This document shows positions 15,001 through 22,628 of a stretch of 39,147 nt of DNA, one piece after another. Origin of the DNA: a virus; IMG/VR virus record IMGVR_UViG_3300005436_000007, positions 1-39,147 of that record; one strand, 5' to 3'. Both the position numbers and the translations under genes were made by a program. Position 1 is the first letter of the stretch; every line of letters starts with the position of its first letter. The notes beneath the pieces are model-generated. The model was not told the origin of the DNA. It did not search any database and worked only from the letters and a program-made list of their open reading frames with translations.

Positions 15001-17762
15001 CCGCGCTGAGGATCTACAAGCGGCTCGCCGAGCTACTCGACGTCGACATCGCGACCATCGCTGACGGCGAAGGCATCCGGTTCGACCTTGGCACCGGCAA
15101 GTTCGTGCCGACGCCTTCGTCGCTCAACACGATCCACACAGTCTTCGCGCCACCGAGCTCGGCTCTCGGCCTCGACGGCGACTACGCGCTCGACGTCGAC
15201 AACGACGACCTGTACGGGCCGAAGAGCGGAACGTCGTGGGGGACGCCGCTCCATCTCGTCGGGCCGCCAGGCGATCCAGGCGCCGCCGGCGCCACGGGGC
15301 CGGCAGGGCCGCAGGGGCCCATCGGGCCGTCCGTCCTGACGTTCCGCGGCGTCTGGGATTCGGCGACTGCGTACGCGGTCAACGACTGGGTCGTCTTCAG
15401 CGACGTCAGCTACGTGGCTATCCAGGCCAACACGAACGTCCAGCCGGACACCGATCCGTCGACGTGGGTGGTGCTGACGATCTCGGCACCGGCCGGGCCG
15501 ACTGGGGCGGCTGGCCCGACTGGGCCGACAGGATTCGACGGCATCCAAGGCGATCCGGGCGTTGACGGAGTCGACGGCGCGACCGGACCCACCGGCGCCA
15601 CCGGCGTTGCCGGCCCGACCGGCGCCGCGGGAAGTGCCGGAGCGACAGGCCCCACAGGGGCTGCTGGAGCCACAGGCTCGGCAGGAGCCACCGGCGCCAC
15701 CGGGCCAACGGGCCTACAGGGCGCCACCGGAGCGCAAGGGCCGGTGGGTCCGGCCGTCCTGACGTTTACCGGCCCGTGGAATTCGAGCACCACATACGCG
15801 GTCAACGACTGGGTGTCGTTCGGCGGCGGCGGCTACTTCGCGCTCGTGTCGAACACGAACGTTCAGCCGGATACGGACCCGACCACGTGGGCGCCGCTGA
15901 ACCTGAACGGCCCCGTCGGCGCGACCGGCCCGGCAGGGCCAACCGGCGCCGCAGGGCAGACCGGAATCCAGGGCCCGACGGGCGCCGCTGGCAGCACAGG
16001 CGGCACGGGCCCGAGCGGACCCGCAGGCCCGACAGGAGCAGACGGGGTCGCGGGGCCGACAGGCCCGGCTGGCGCGGCAGGCCCATCCGGTGCAGGCGCG
16101 CTCACAGGCCGTCTCGCAGCCGGAATGACGAACTCAGACACATCGATGATCGTCACCGGCAACGACGAATGGCCGCAGATTCCCGGCGACGTGGCGTCGT
16201 TCCATGTTCTGATCGACAACGAGCTGATCGGCGTCGGCTCGACGTCCGTCTCGGGACCGACGCATACGTTCGGGTCGCTGACGCGCGGCATGTTCGGCAC
16301 GACCGCGACAGCTCATGCGAAGAAGGCTGTCGTGGCGCTCAGGGCCTTGCTCGGTCCGACAGGGCCGCATGGGGCAACGGGCGCGAGTGGCAGCGCCGGC
16401 GCGACCGGGCCGACCGGAGCGCAAGGAGCGACCGGGCCGGCTGGAAGCACCGGAACTGCGGGCGCCACGGGTGCTGCAGGTCCAACCGGTGCACCTGGCG
16501 CGACGGGTGCCCAAGGTGCGACTGGCCCAGCGGGCGCTACCGGCGCGCAGGGAGTAGCAGGCCCGACGGGCGCCGCTGGTGCGACGGGTGCTGTCGGCGC
16601 CACGGGCACGGCTGGCGCGACCGGAGCACAGGGGCCGACCGGGGCGGCTGGAGCTACAGGCGCAGCCGGGGCCACTGGACCGGCTGGAGCAACTGGGGCG
16701 ACCGGTGTAGCAGGATCGACCGGTCCTACGGGCCCATCCGGAGCAAGTGTCACCGGCCCCACCGGGCCAGCAGGCGCCACCGGTGCCACGGGGCCGACTG
16801 GCACAGCCGGATCCACCGGGGCGCAAGGCCCGACAGGCTCGACCGGGACAGCCGGATCGGCGGGCACGACCGGCCCGACCGGTCCTACTGGAACCTCGGG
16901 AGTCACTGGCCCGACGGGCCCAGCTGGCGTCGAAGTTGTCGACACCATCGCAACCGGCGGCAGTTCCCAGACACTAGACCTCGCGAACGGCAACGTCTTC
17001 GATCTCACCCTCACTGCCGCGACTTGCACGCTCACGTTCGCTGGAGCAACGAATGGTCAAGCGTGCAGCCTTACCATCCTCGCCCGGCAGGACTCGACCG
17101 GCGGCCGACTGATTACCTGGCCCGGATCCGTTGTCTGGCTTTCCGGCGCCGCCCCGTCGCTGCAGATCGCCGCGAACGCACTCGACGTGATCGCTCTATT
17201 CACTCTCGATGGCGGGACGACCTGGTACGGCGCACAGGTCAACCCGACATCAGGGGCATGGGTCAAGCTCTTCGACTCAACGCTCGGCGCTGACGGCGCG
17301 TTCGACACCGGAGCCAACTTCATCCCAGCCGGGTACGCCGCTCTGAAGATCCTCCTGTCGGTGCGATCGACTAGGGCGGCGACAGGGGACTCGCTCTCAC
17401 TGCAGTTCAACAACGACACCGGTGCGAACTACTACACCCAGATCGCGATCTTCAACGGCACGTCCTCGACCATCGCGCAGAACACCGGAGAAACGAGCGG
17501 CTATGCAGAGCTCCCGGCCGCATCGGCGACCGCGAACCTCTTCGCGGACATGGAGATCGACATCCTCGAATACGCGTCGGCGAAGACGAAGCAGGCGACC
17601 GTCAAGGAGACGTTCGCGAAAGCGATCTCAGCCGGCAACCTCTTCACCGAACAGCACGGCATCTTCTGGAACAGCACCGCTGCCATCAACCGGATCGGCG
17701 TCGGGGCCCGCAACGGGAGCATCAAGGCGGGCTCGCGGATGGTCATCTTCGGGATCAAGTGA
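14997..17762 (+). CDS. Collagen-like virion fibre with two carbohydrate-binding-like modules
   Basis: This 921-residue protein has an N-terminal region (1-88) that probably attaches it to the virion. Gly-x-y collagen-type segments lie at about 89-111, 165-252, 305-367 and 453-645, dominated by GPT, GAT, GAA and GAQ. Between them two near-repeat modules (112-160, 253-301) share TAYAVNDWV, [16 protein letters not shown] and TW, resembling CBM5/12-type chitin or cellulose binders. Residues 370-450 and 646-921 are globular; the latter could be a trimerising or receptor-binding head. It follows the WbqC-like gene by ATGA overlap. Thr in the third triplet position is the site glycosylated in some bacterial collagens. 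Confidence 0.85.
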   Translation: MTALRIYKRLAELLDVDIATIADGEGIRFDLGTGKFVPTPSSLNTIHTVFAPPSSALGLDGDYALDVDNDDLYGPKSGTSWGTPLHLVGPPGDPGAAGATGPAGPQGPIGPSVLTFRGVWDSATAYAVNDWVVFSDVSYVAIQANTNVQPDTDPSTWVVLTISAPAGPTGAAGPTGPTGFDGIQGDPGVDGVDGATGPTGATGVAGPTGAAGSAGATGPTGAAGATGSAGATGATGPTGLQGATGAQGPVGPAVLTFTGPWNSSTTYAVNDWVSFGGGGYFALVSNTNVQPDTDPTTWAPLNLNGPVGATGPAGPTGAAGQTGIQGPTGAAGSTGGTGPSGPAGPTGADGVAGPTGPAGAAGPSGAGALTGRLAAGMTNSDTSMIVTGNDEWPQIPGDVASFHVLIDNELIGVGSTSVSGPTHTFGSLTRGMFGTTATAHAKKAVVALRALLGPTGPHGATGASGSAGATGPTGAQGATGPAGSTGTAGATGAAGPTGAPGATGAQGATGPAGATGAQGVAGPTGAAGATGAVGATGTAGATGAQGPTGAAGATGAAGATGPAGATGATGVAGSTGPTGPSGASVTGPTGPAGATGATGPTGTAGSTGAQGPTGSTGTAGSAGTTGPTGPTGTSGVTGPTGPAGVEVVDTIATGGSSQTLDLANGNVFDLTLTAATCTLTFAGATNGQACSLTILARQDSTGGRLITWPGSVVWLSGAAPSLQIAANALDVIALFTLDGGTTWYGAQVNPTSGAWVKLFDSTLGADGAFDTGANFIPAGYAALKILLSVRSTRAATGDSLSLQFNNDTGANYYTQIAIFNGTSSTIAQNTGETSGYAELPAASATANLFADMEIDILEYASAKTKQATVKETFAKAISAGNLFTEQHGIFWNSTAAINRIGVGARNGSIKAGSRMVIFGIK

Positions 17763-17773
17763 TGAGGACGATC

Positions 17774-18733
17774 ATGGCTGCTACCCAAGCGGTGCGCCCG
17801 ACCGGATGGCAGCGGAGTGCGAACAACCCGGTCCTGTCGCCGGCCGTCACCTGGGAAGGCCTCGCCGTCGAGGAGCCGACCGTGCTGATCGACGCCGTCG
17901 GCGGACAGTTCCGCATGTACTACGACGGCACGACCCATCTCGACAGCACAGGGGCGTGGGGAATGGGCGTCGCGACCTGCCCGCTCACCTCCGACCCGAC
18001 CGCCCCTGGCAACTGGACGAAGTACGCCTCGAACCCTGTCCTCGGTCAGGGGGGCTCGAGCTATGCCGGAAAGGTATCGGGCACGAACGTCGTGCTCGTC
18101 GGCTCGACCTACTACTGCTACTTCTTCGATGGATCAGGCGCGTCCCCGCTGTATGTGTCGACATCGAGCGACGGCTACGTCTGGGGCACGCCGGCGGTCG
18201 CGATCGCTGCGGCCGCGGTTGCGTGGATGAGGGGATGGGCGAATAGCTTCGTCTGGAACGAGGGGGGCTCGACGTGGAAGATGCTCGTTGAGGGCCGAAA
18301 CGTGGCCAACACCGCCTGGGTCACTAATTACGCGACCTCGACAGATGGCCTCTCATGGACTGTCCAGGGCTCCGGCCCGCTGACGAGCCTTGCCGTCGGC
18401 ACGAACTACGGCGGTCCATGGCTCGCGAACGGCGGAGCAAAGACGAACGGCCGCTACCACCTCTGGTTCCATTCCGGCACAGGCGCGCTCTTCAGCGACA
18501 TCTTCCATGCCTACTCGACTGACGCGCAGAACTGGACCGTAACCGCGACCGTCGAGCTGCAACACAACTGGTCAGCGAACGAGAAGGAACAGGTCGCAGA
18601 CCCGTGCATCGTCGAACACGGCGGCGTCAGCTACCTCTTCTACTCCGGCGTCGACAACACCGGCGCGCACGCATACACGCTCGTCGCCACATATCCCGGC
18701 GCGATCGCAAACAAGGTGCTATGGGAGACCTAG
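17774..18733 (+). CDS. Five-bladed beta-propeller glycosidase-like protein (GH43/32/130 clan type)
   Basis: This 319-residue protein starts at ATG 17774, 5 nt after GAGGA; GTG 17759 overlapping the fibre stop is an alternative. Blade-like repeats occur: NNPVLSP..W......EPTVLID, FRMYYDGTTH, then NPVLGQ, YYCYFFDGSGASPLYVSTSSDGY, YHLWFHSGTG, QVADPCIVEHGGVSYLFYSGVD. The spacing of NPVL, DP and YxxYYxG motifs is characteristic of five-bladed propeller hydrolases acting on beta-fructosides, arabinans or mannosides. Catalytic acids cannot be assigned securely. Next to the fibre it is likely a virion depolymerase for host surface sugar. No signal peptide. Confidence 0.75.
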   Translation: MAATQAVRPTGWQRSANNPVLSPAVTWEGLAVEEPTVLIDAVGGQFRMYYDGTTHLDSTGAWGMGVATCPLTSDPTAPGNWTKYASNPVLGQGGSSYAGKVSGTNVVLVGSTYYCYFFDGSGASPLYVSTSSDGYVWGTPAVAIAAAAVAWMRGWANSFVWNEGGSTWKMLVEGRNVANTAWVTNYATSTDGLSWTVQGSGPLTSLAVGTNYGGPWLANGGAKTNGRYHLWFHSGTGALFSDIFHAYSTDAQNWTVTATVELQHNWSANEKEQVADPCIVEHGGVSYLFYSGVDNTGAHAYTLVATYPGAIANKVLWET

Positions 18734-19647
18734 GTCGTCAGTATGGCGACGCGAACCGCAGCCAGATCGCGGCCGCGACGGTCGGACTGGCCATGCTGGT
18801 TAAGGACGGAGAGGAAACCCTCCCCGCGGCGGTCGAAAGCCTCCTTCCGCTCATCGACGCCTGGACAGTCATCGACACCGGGTCGACCGACAACACGCGC
18901 ACCATCGTCCGCCGCGCCCTCAAAGGCAAGCCCGGCCGACTGCTCAAGCGCACATTCAAAGGCTTCGGCCGATCCCGCAGCGAGCTCCTCCGCGAAGCCC
19001 GGAACGCCGCCGACTACACCCTCATGATCGACGCCGACCACACCATCACCATCACAGGCGACCGGCCAGACCTCACCGCCGACGCGTACATGCTCCGAAT
19101 CCGCAGCCGCGCCGACACCTGGCGGCTCCCGCTCCTCACCCGGTCGAGTCACCCGTTTGAATACCGCGGCGCCGCGCATGCCTACCTGGCGACCGACCAG
19201 CCCAACACGCGCGAAGACACAGACTGGCTCACGATCCACGGCGGAGCAGGCGCAACCGTCGAGAAGCTCGAGCGCGACCTCGCGCTCCTCGAGGCTGACT
19301 TCCTCGCCCACCCCGACGACGCCCGCACCGTCTTCTACCTCGCCCAAACACACCGCGACCTCGACCACCACGAGCAAGCGATGTTCTTCTACCGGCTCCG
19401 CGTCAACATGGGCGGCTGGCAGGAAGAGGCCTACTGGGCGCGCTACCAGCTCGGCTGCCTCCTCAGCGAACACGTCTCGTTCGCGCAAGGAGCCCTCGAG
19501 CTCTTCCAGGCATGGCAGGAACGGCCAACCAGGATCGAAGCCTTGCGCGCGCTCGCGAACGCCGCCAACGCCGTCGCCGACAAAGCCGCCCTCCCCGACG
19601 ACGCGCTCTTCGTCCGAACCAGCGCCTACCGAAAGGCGGCCGCCTGA
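18721..19647 (+). CDS. Glycosyltransferase 3: SunS-like GT2 domain with TPR-like tail
   Basis: This 308-residue protein has GLAMLVKDGEETLPAAVESLLPLIDAWTVIDTGSTDNT at residues 20-57, the signature of the SunS / family 2 branch (LIVKDEE...IVDTGSTDxT). The metal site is LMIDADH (about 98-104). The C-terminal half (about 175-290) is helical with TPR-like pairs (FYLAQTHRDLDHHEQAMFFYRLRV, WARYQLGCLLSE). SunS itself glycosylates a peptide, so a protein acceptor such as the fibre is plausible. It overlaps the propeller gene by 13 bp and the connector gene by one base, so it belongs to the same message. Confidence 0.85.
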   Translation: MGDLGRQYGDANRSQIAAATVGLAMLVKDGEETLPAAVESLLPLIDAWTVIDTGSTDNTRTIVRRALKGKPGRLLKRTFKGFGRSRSELLREARNAADYTLMIDADHTITITGDRPDLTADAYMLRIRSRADTWRLPLLTRSSHPFEYRGAAHAYLATDQPNTREDTDWLTIHGGAGATVEKLERDLALLEADFLAHPDDARTVFYLAQTHRDLDHHEQAMFFYRLRVNMGGWQEEAYWARYQLGCLLSEHVSFAQGALELFQAWQERPTRIEALRALANAANAVADKAALPDDALFVRTSAYRKAAA

Positions 19648-20570
19648 TGTACGTCCAGCCCTCCACCGAATTCGAAGCGGTCGCACAGTTCCAGACCGGC
19701 CTCACCGGAACGATCGGCGTCCGCGTCATCGACAACGAAGACGCCACAACGATCCCGCGAACGACCGCCGGCGTTACCGAATACCCGGCAGGCTCAGGCG
19801 TCTACCAGGTCAGCCTCACGAGCCCCGGCAGCCCAGGCCAATACTCGATCGTCTGGGACGACGGAGCGACAGAGCCGAACTACGCGATCGACGAGCTCGT
19901 CGTCACGACCAGCACCGTCACCGAGATCGTCATCGGCACCGGAAACCTCTACGTCACCGCCGACGACCTCAAAGACATCCTCTCCCTCAAGGCCGGCACG
20001 TACGCGGACACCGCGATCGGGATCGCCTGCCAGGCCGCCTCGCGAAGCATCGACGGGTACAAGGGCGCCCGCTATTACCCGACGACCGAGATCCGCCGGT
20101 ACACGAACCGGGAGACGTTCGCGGACTCGATCGCGGTCGACGATCTCGTCGGCCTCACGAGCCTGCAGATCGACACAGACGGAGACCTCGTCTACGACGA
20201 AACCTGGGCCGCCGACGTCGACTTCGTGCTCGAGCCGACCAACAACGCGCTCGAAGGAAAGCCGTACACGACTATCCAGCTGCTCCCGAAGGCGAACCGG
20301 CGCATCCCCACCACGCCGCAGGCGATCAAACTGGCCGGGAGCTTCGGCTGGGCAGCCGCTCCTCAGCAGGTCACCGCCGCCGCCGTCCTCCTCGCGCACC
20401 GGTTCCTCAACAGGTTCCGGTCCGCGCCGCTCGGCGTCCTCGTCGTCACCGCGAACGAGATGGTCGCCACCGCCCGGGTCGGACGCATCGACCAGGACGC
20501 CGCCTTCCTGCTCGACCAGCTCCCGGCCGGCAAGAGCCGCCCCGGATACGCATCACCGCAGCTCGCATAG
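19647..20570 (+). CDS. Head-tail connector (gp6-like) with N-terminal Ig-like domain
   Basis: This 307-residue protein has residues 1-95 resembling an Ig-like beta sandwich (FEAVAQFQTGLTGTIGVRVID, SGVYQVSLTSPGSPGQYSIVW). From about 100 the pattern YVTADDLKDILSL, IACQAASRSIDGYKGARYYP and the C-terminal APQQVTAAAVLLAHRFL matches the HK97 gp6-like connector that docks under the portal. The added N-terminal domain is unusual in length and could project from the neck. The start shares a base with the transferase stop (TGATG). Confidence 0.78.
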   Translation: MYVQPSTEFEAVAQFQTGLTGTIGVRVIDNEDATTIPRTTAGVTEYPAGSGVYQVSLTSPGSPGQYSIVWDDGATEPNYAIDELVVTTSTVTEIVIGTGNLYVTADDLKDILSLKAGTYADTAIGIACQAASRSIDGYKGARYYPTTEIRRYTNRETFADSIAVDDLVGLTSLQIDTDGDLVYDETWAADVDFVLEPTNNALEGKPYTTIQLLPKANRRIPTTPQAIKLAGSFGWAAAPQQVTAAAVLLAHRFLNRFRSAPLGVLVVTANEMVATARVGRIDQDAAFLLDQLPAGKSRPGYASPQLA

Positions 20571-20573
20571 CCC

Positions 20574-21038
20574 ATGGCCGGCTTCGAAGACATCCGCCGC
20601 GGCCTCGCCGCGAACCTCGCCGTGCTCGCGGACGACTTCCAGGTGTTCCCGTACCTTCTCGACAGCCCGACGCCGCCTGCGCTGCAGATCGCCGGGATCA
20701 AGGAAATCGAATACGACATCGAATTCCAGGGCGCGAACGGCTACCAGGCCACAGGCGACCAGATCACCGTCGTCATCGAAGCCTGCCTCCACCGCGAACC
20801 CGATGTCAGCACCCAGAAGACACTCGACGCCCTCCACGCAGCGGACGGGCTAAAGCACGCCGTCGAGGCGGACGACCGGCTCACAAGCCGGATGAACGAC
20901 GACCAGACCGTCGACATCAGCCAGCCGCCAGCGTGCGACGCGCTGCGCGTCACGAAATACAACGGATCCGCGCCGCTGACCTTGCGCGACGGGACCGAAG
21001 TCTTGCTCGCCACATGGGACGTCGAGGTTCTGACGTGA
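20574..21038 (+). CDS. Putative tail completion/terminator protein
   Basis: This 154-residue protein starts at ATG 3 bp after the connector stop. FEDIRRGLAANLAVLADDFQVFPYLLDSPTPPALQI at the N-terminus and QITVVIEACLHREPDVSTQKTLDALH in the middle are typical of the small protein between connector and tail tube that caps the tail. Assignment rests on pattern and position. Confidence 0.65.
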   Translation: MAGFEDIRRGLAANLAVLADDFQVFPYLLDSPTPPALQIAGIKEIEYDIEFQGANGYQATGDQITVVIEACLHREPDVSTQKTLDALHAADGLKHAVEADDRLTSRMNDDQTVDISQPPACDALRVTKYNGSAPLTLRDGTEVLLATWDVEVLT

Positions 21039-21241
21039 CCGTCTACCTCGTCCGTGGCGCACGTGCTTACAGGGAGCATCTCCCTGGGGCGACCTTCGAG
21101 GCGACCCTCGAACCGGCCGCAGAACAACGCGCCATCGCGCGCGGAGACATCGAGATCATCGAGCGGGGCACCACCCGACTCCAGCCAGGCAGCTACCTGC
21201 TGCCGCAGGGCTGGCCGACGCAACGATCAGAGGAGGACTAA
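21035..21241 (+). CDS. Small neck/tail-region protein, unknown function
   Basis: This 68-residue protein starts at GTG overlapping the previous stop (GTGA). It is short and soluble (VYLVRGARAYREHLPGATFEATLEPAAEQRAIARGDIEIIERG..., QPGSYLLPQGW), with a pattern seen in small phage head or neck proteins. It ends just before AGGAGGACTAACCG, the ribosome binding site of the tail tube gene. Function not known. Confidence 0.6.
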   Translation: MTVYLVRGARAYREHLPGATFEATLEPAAEQRAIARGDIEIIERGTTRLQPGSYLLPQGWPTQRSEED

Positions 21242-21244
21242 CCG

Positions 21245-21667
21245 ATGTCCAAGCGCATCGCGCTCAAGGACTATGTCGAAGTGGACGGCGTGGACCTGTC
21301 CGACTTTTTCAGTCAGATCGGGTTCTCAAGCCAGCAGTCGCAGGAGGACGTCTCCGGCTTCAACGCGAGCGGCAACGACGAGTTCCTCGCCGGCAAGACG
21401 ACGCAGAGCGTCACCGGCCAGGTCTTCGGCGCATACGGCTCCGGTGAGACGTGGGACATCCTCTGGCCGCTCCACAAGAACAGGACAATCTTCACGTTCA
21501 AGTGGCGGCCGGATTCGTCGCAGCCCGTCTCATCGACCAACCCGCAGCTCGAAGGAAACGCGCAGCTGCTGTCGTGGGCCCCGGGTGCGACGAGGGGAAG
21601 CGTCGACTCGTTCCCGGTCACGTTCTCCCCGGCCGACGCTGCCGGCTTCGACTACGTCGAGACCTAA
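21245..21667 (+). CDS. Major tail tube protein
   Basis: This 140-residue protein has an excellent Shine-Dalgarno (AGGAGG) 8 nt upstream. ALKDYVEVDGVDLSDFFSQIGF opens it, followed by a beta-rich body (SVTGQVFGAYGSGETWDILWPLHKNRTIFTFKWRP, then PQLEGNAQLLSWAP) typical of small actinobacteriophage tail tube subunits. It lies before the chaperone pair and the tape measure, the canonical place. The strong ribosome binding site fits a protein needed in many copies. Confidence 0.82.
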   Translation: MSKRIALKDYVEVDGVDLSDFFSQIGFSSQQSQEDVSGFNASGNDEFLAGKTTQSVTGQVFGAYGSGETWDILWPLHKNRTIFTFKWRPDSSQPVSSTNPQLEGNAQLLSWAPGATRGSVDSFPVTFSPADAAGFDYVET

Positions 21668-21669
21668 AA

Positions 21670-22035
21670 ATGCCGGCTGAGACGATCCGAGTCAAAGGGC
21701 TGACCGAGTTCGTCCGCGCCTGCGACCACGCCGGCCGCGACACGAAACGCGAAGTGCGTTCCGCGTTCCGCGACGTCGGCGAGACCGTCCGTGCAGAAGC
21801 AGCACGACGGTTCGCAACAGTCGACGCGCGCTCCGCTGCCGGCTACCGCGTATCGGTGCGGCAGCGGGGCGTCAGCGTCGTCCAGTCCATCCGCAAAACG
21901 ACCGGGCTCAGGCCCGACTTCGGCGCCCTGCAGATGCGGCTCGCACTGCTACCGGCGCTCAGACACGAGGAACGCATCGTGGAAGACAGACTCGAGCACG
22001 CCATCGACCGGGTGGCGGACAACTTCGAACGCTGA
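21670..22035 (+). CDS. HK97 gp10-like tail component
   Basis: This 121-residue protein has TIRVKGLTEFVRACDHAGRDTKREVRSAFRDVGETVRAEAARRF as the typical helix pair of the HK97 gp10 / tail-component family, followed by GYRVSVRQRGVSVVQSIRKT and a final HAIDRVADNFER. It normally precedes the tail tube gene; here it follows it, a small change of order. It is thought to help close the head-tail joint. Confidence 0.75.
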   Translation: MPAETIRVKGLTEFVRACDHAGRDTKREVRSAFRDVGETVRAEAARRFATVDARSAAGYRVSVRQRGVSVVQSIRKTTGLRPDFGALQMRLALLPALRHEERIVEDRLEHAIDRVADNFER

Positions 22036-22050
22036 AGGAGACACGAACCA

Positions 22051-22575
22051 GTGGACAAGCTCATCATCAAAGGCGTCGGCGGAATCGACGGCGACTACGA
22101 CTTCGACCTCGCAGAACTGCTGAGCATCGGCAACGCGGGAGCGCTCACGACACTCGAGCTCCACCGCGTCAAGATGATGACGAGGCTCCGTGCCGGCGAG
22201 CTCCTCGAAGCATTCGGCGCGATGGACACCGATCTCCTCGTCGCAGTCGCAGCAGTCATCCTCGCCCGCCGGGGGAAGCGGTTCAGCGAAGACAGCCTGT
22301 GGGCCGCACCGATGAGCCTGTCCACGAACAAGGCGGCCGAGACAGCCGAGATACCCGAGGGGATCACGTTCGTCATCGACGAGCGGGAGGACGAAGCGGT
22401 CCCCCCGACAGCGGGGCAGCCGAAGACGCCGATCGGCGAGCCCGCGAGAAATGGTGGCGAATCTTCGAATCCGAACTCGGGCCACCAGGAGAGCGACCCG
22501 AGTCGTACTGGCATCCCGGACTTGGTAACGCATTCGCCGGTCCCGGGCTCCGACCATCAGACATCGGAGACCTGA
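22051..22575 (+). CDS. Tail assembly chaperone G (zero-frame product)
   Basis: This 174-residue protein has ATG behind AAGGAGACACGAACCA. The N-terminal helical domain (YDFDLAELLSIGNAGALTTLELHRVKMMTRLRAGELLEAF...LLVAVAAVILARRG) is typical of gpG-like chaperones that bind the tape measure during tail building. After residue 119 the zero frame becomes low-complexity (GGESSNPNSGHQESD), while the -1 frame becomes protein-like, the hallmark of programmed frameshifting. Confidence 0.85.
   Translation: MDKLIIKGVGGIDGDYDFDLAELLSIGNAGALTTLELHRVKMMTRLRAGELLEAFGAMDTDLLVAVAAVILARRGKRFSEDSLWAAPMSLSTNKAAETAEIPEGITFVIDEREDEAVPPTAGQPKTPIGEPARNGGESSNPNSGHQESDPSRTGIPDLVTHSPVPGSDHQTSET
22401..22407 (+). promoter_or_regulatory. 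Slippery site for programmed -1 frameshift (C CCC CCG)
   Basis: In the zero frame the codons read gtC CCC CCG, an ideal X-XXY-YYZ heptamer: a -1 slip re-pairs P-site CCC with CCC and A-site CCG with CCC. It lies in the overlap of the two frames and joins gpG to gpT as in lambda and many long-tailed phages. The downstream stimulator was not modelled. Confidence 0.75.
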
Positions 22576-22625
22576 CCCCCGTGCAACTCCTCAACGCGCA
22601 CCTATCCGTCCCGGACGAGGACTGA
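22407..22625 (+). CDS. Tail assembly chaperone T part, made by -1 frameshift (gpGT)
   Basis: In the -1 frame the sequence after the slippery site reads DSGAAEDADRRAREKWWRIF, then ELGPPGERPESYWHPGLGN, and ends LTPVQLLNAHLSVPDED, matching the C-terminal extensions of gpGT fusions (REKWWxxF and TPxQLLNAHL). The predicted fusion is 119 residues of G plus 72 of T (191 in all), made at low frequency. It has no start codon or ribosome binding site of its own. The stop TGA is 3 nt before the tape measure start and in the same frame. Confidence 0.8.
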   Translation, partial: DSGAAEDADRRAREKWWRIFESELGPPGERPESYWHPGLGNAFAGPGLRPSDIGDLTPVQLLNAHLSVPDED

Positions 22626-22628
22626 CCC

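Noticed and set aside
15240-16950. CRISPR-like repeats
   Set aside because: The short GC-rich repeats are codon repeats of Gly-x-y triplets, not spaced direct repeats with unique spacers.
16313-17035. Open minus-strand frame rich in Pro-Val-Ala repeats
   Set aside because: It is the antisense image of the collagen Gly-x-y repeats; no start signal and no domain.
18730-19686. Long minus-strand open frame over glycosyltransferase 3
   Set aside because: Val/Gly/Glu-rich shadow without a family pattern; the plus frame has a full GT2 signature.
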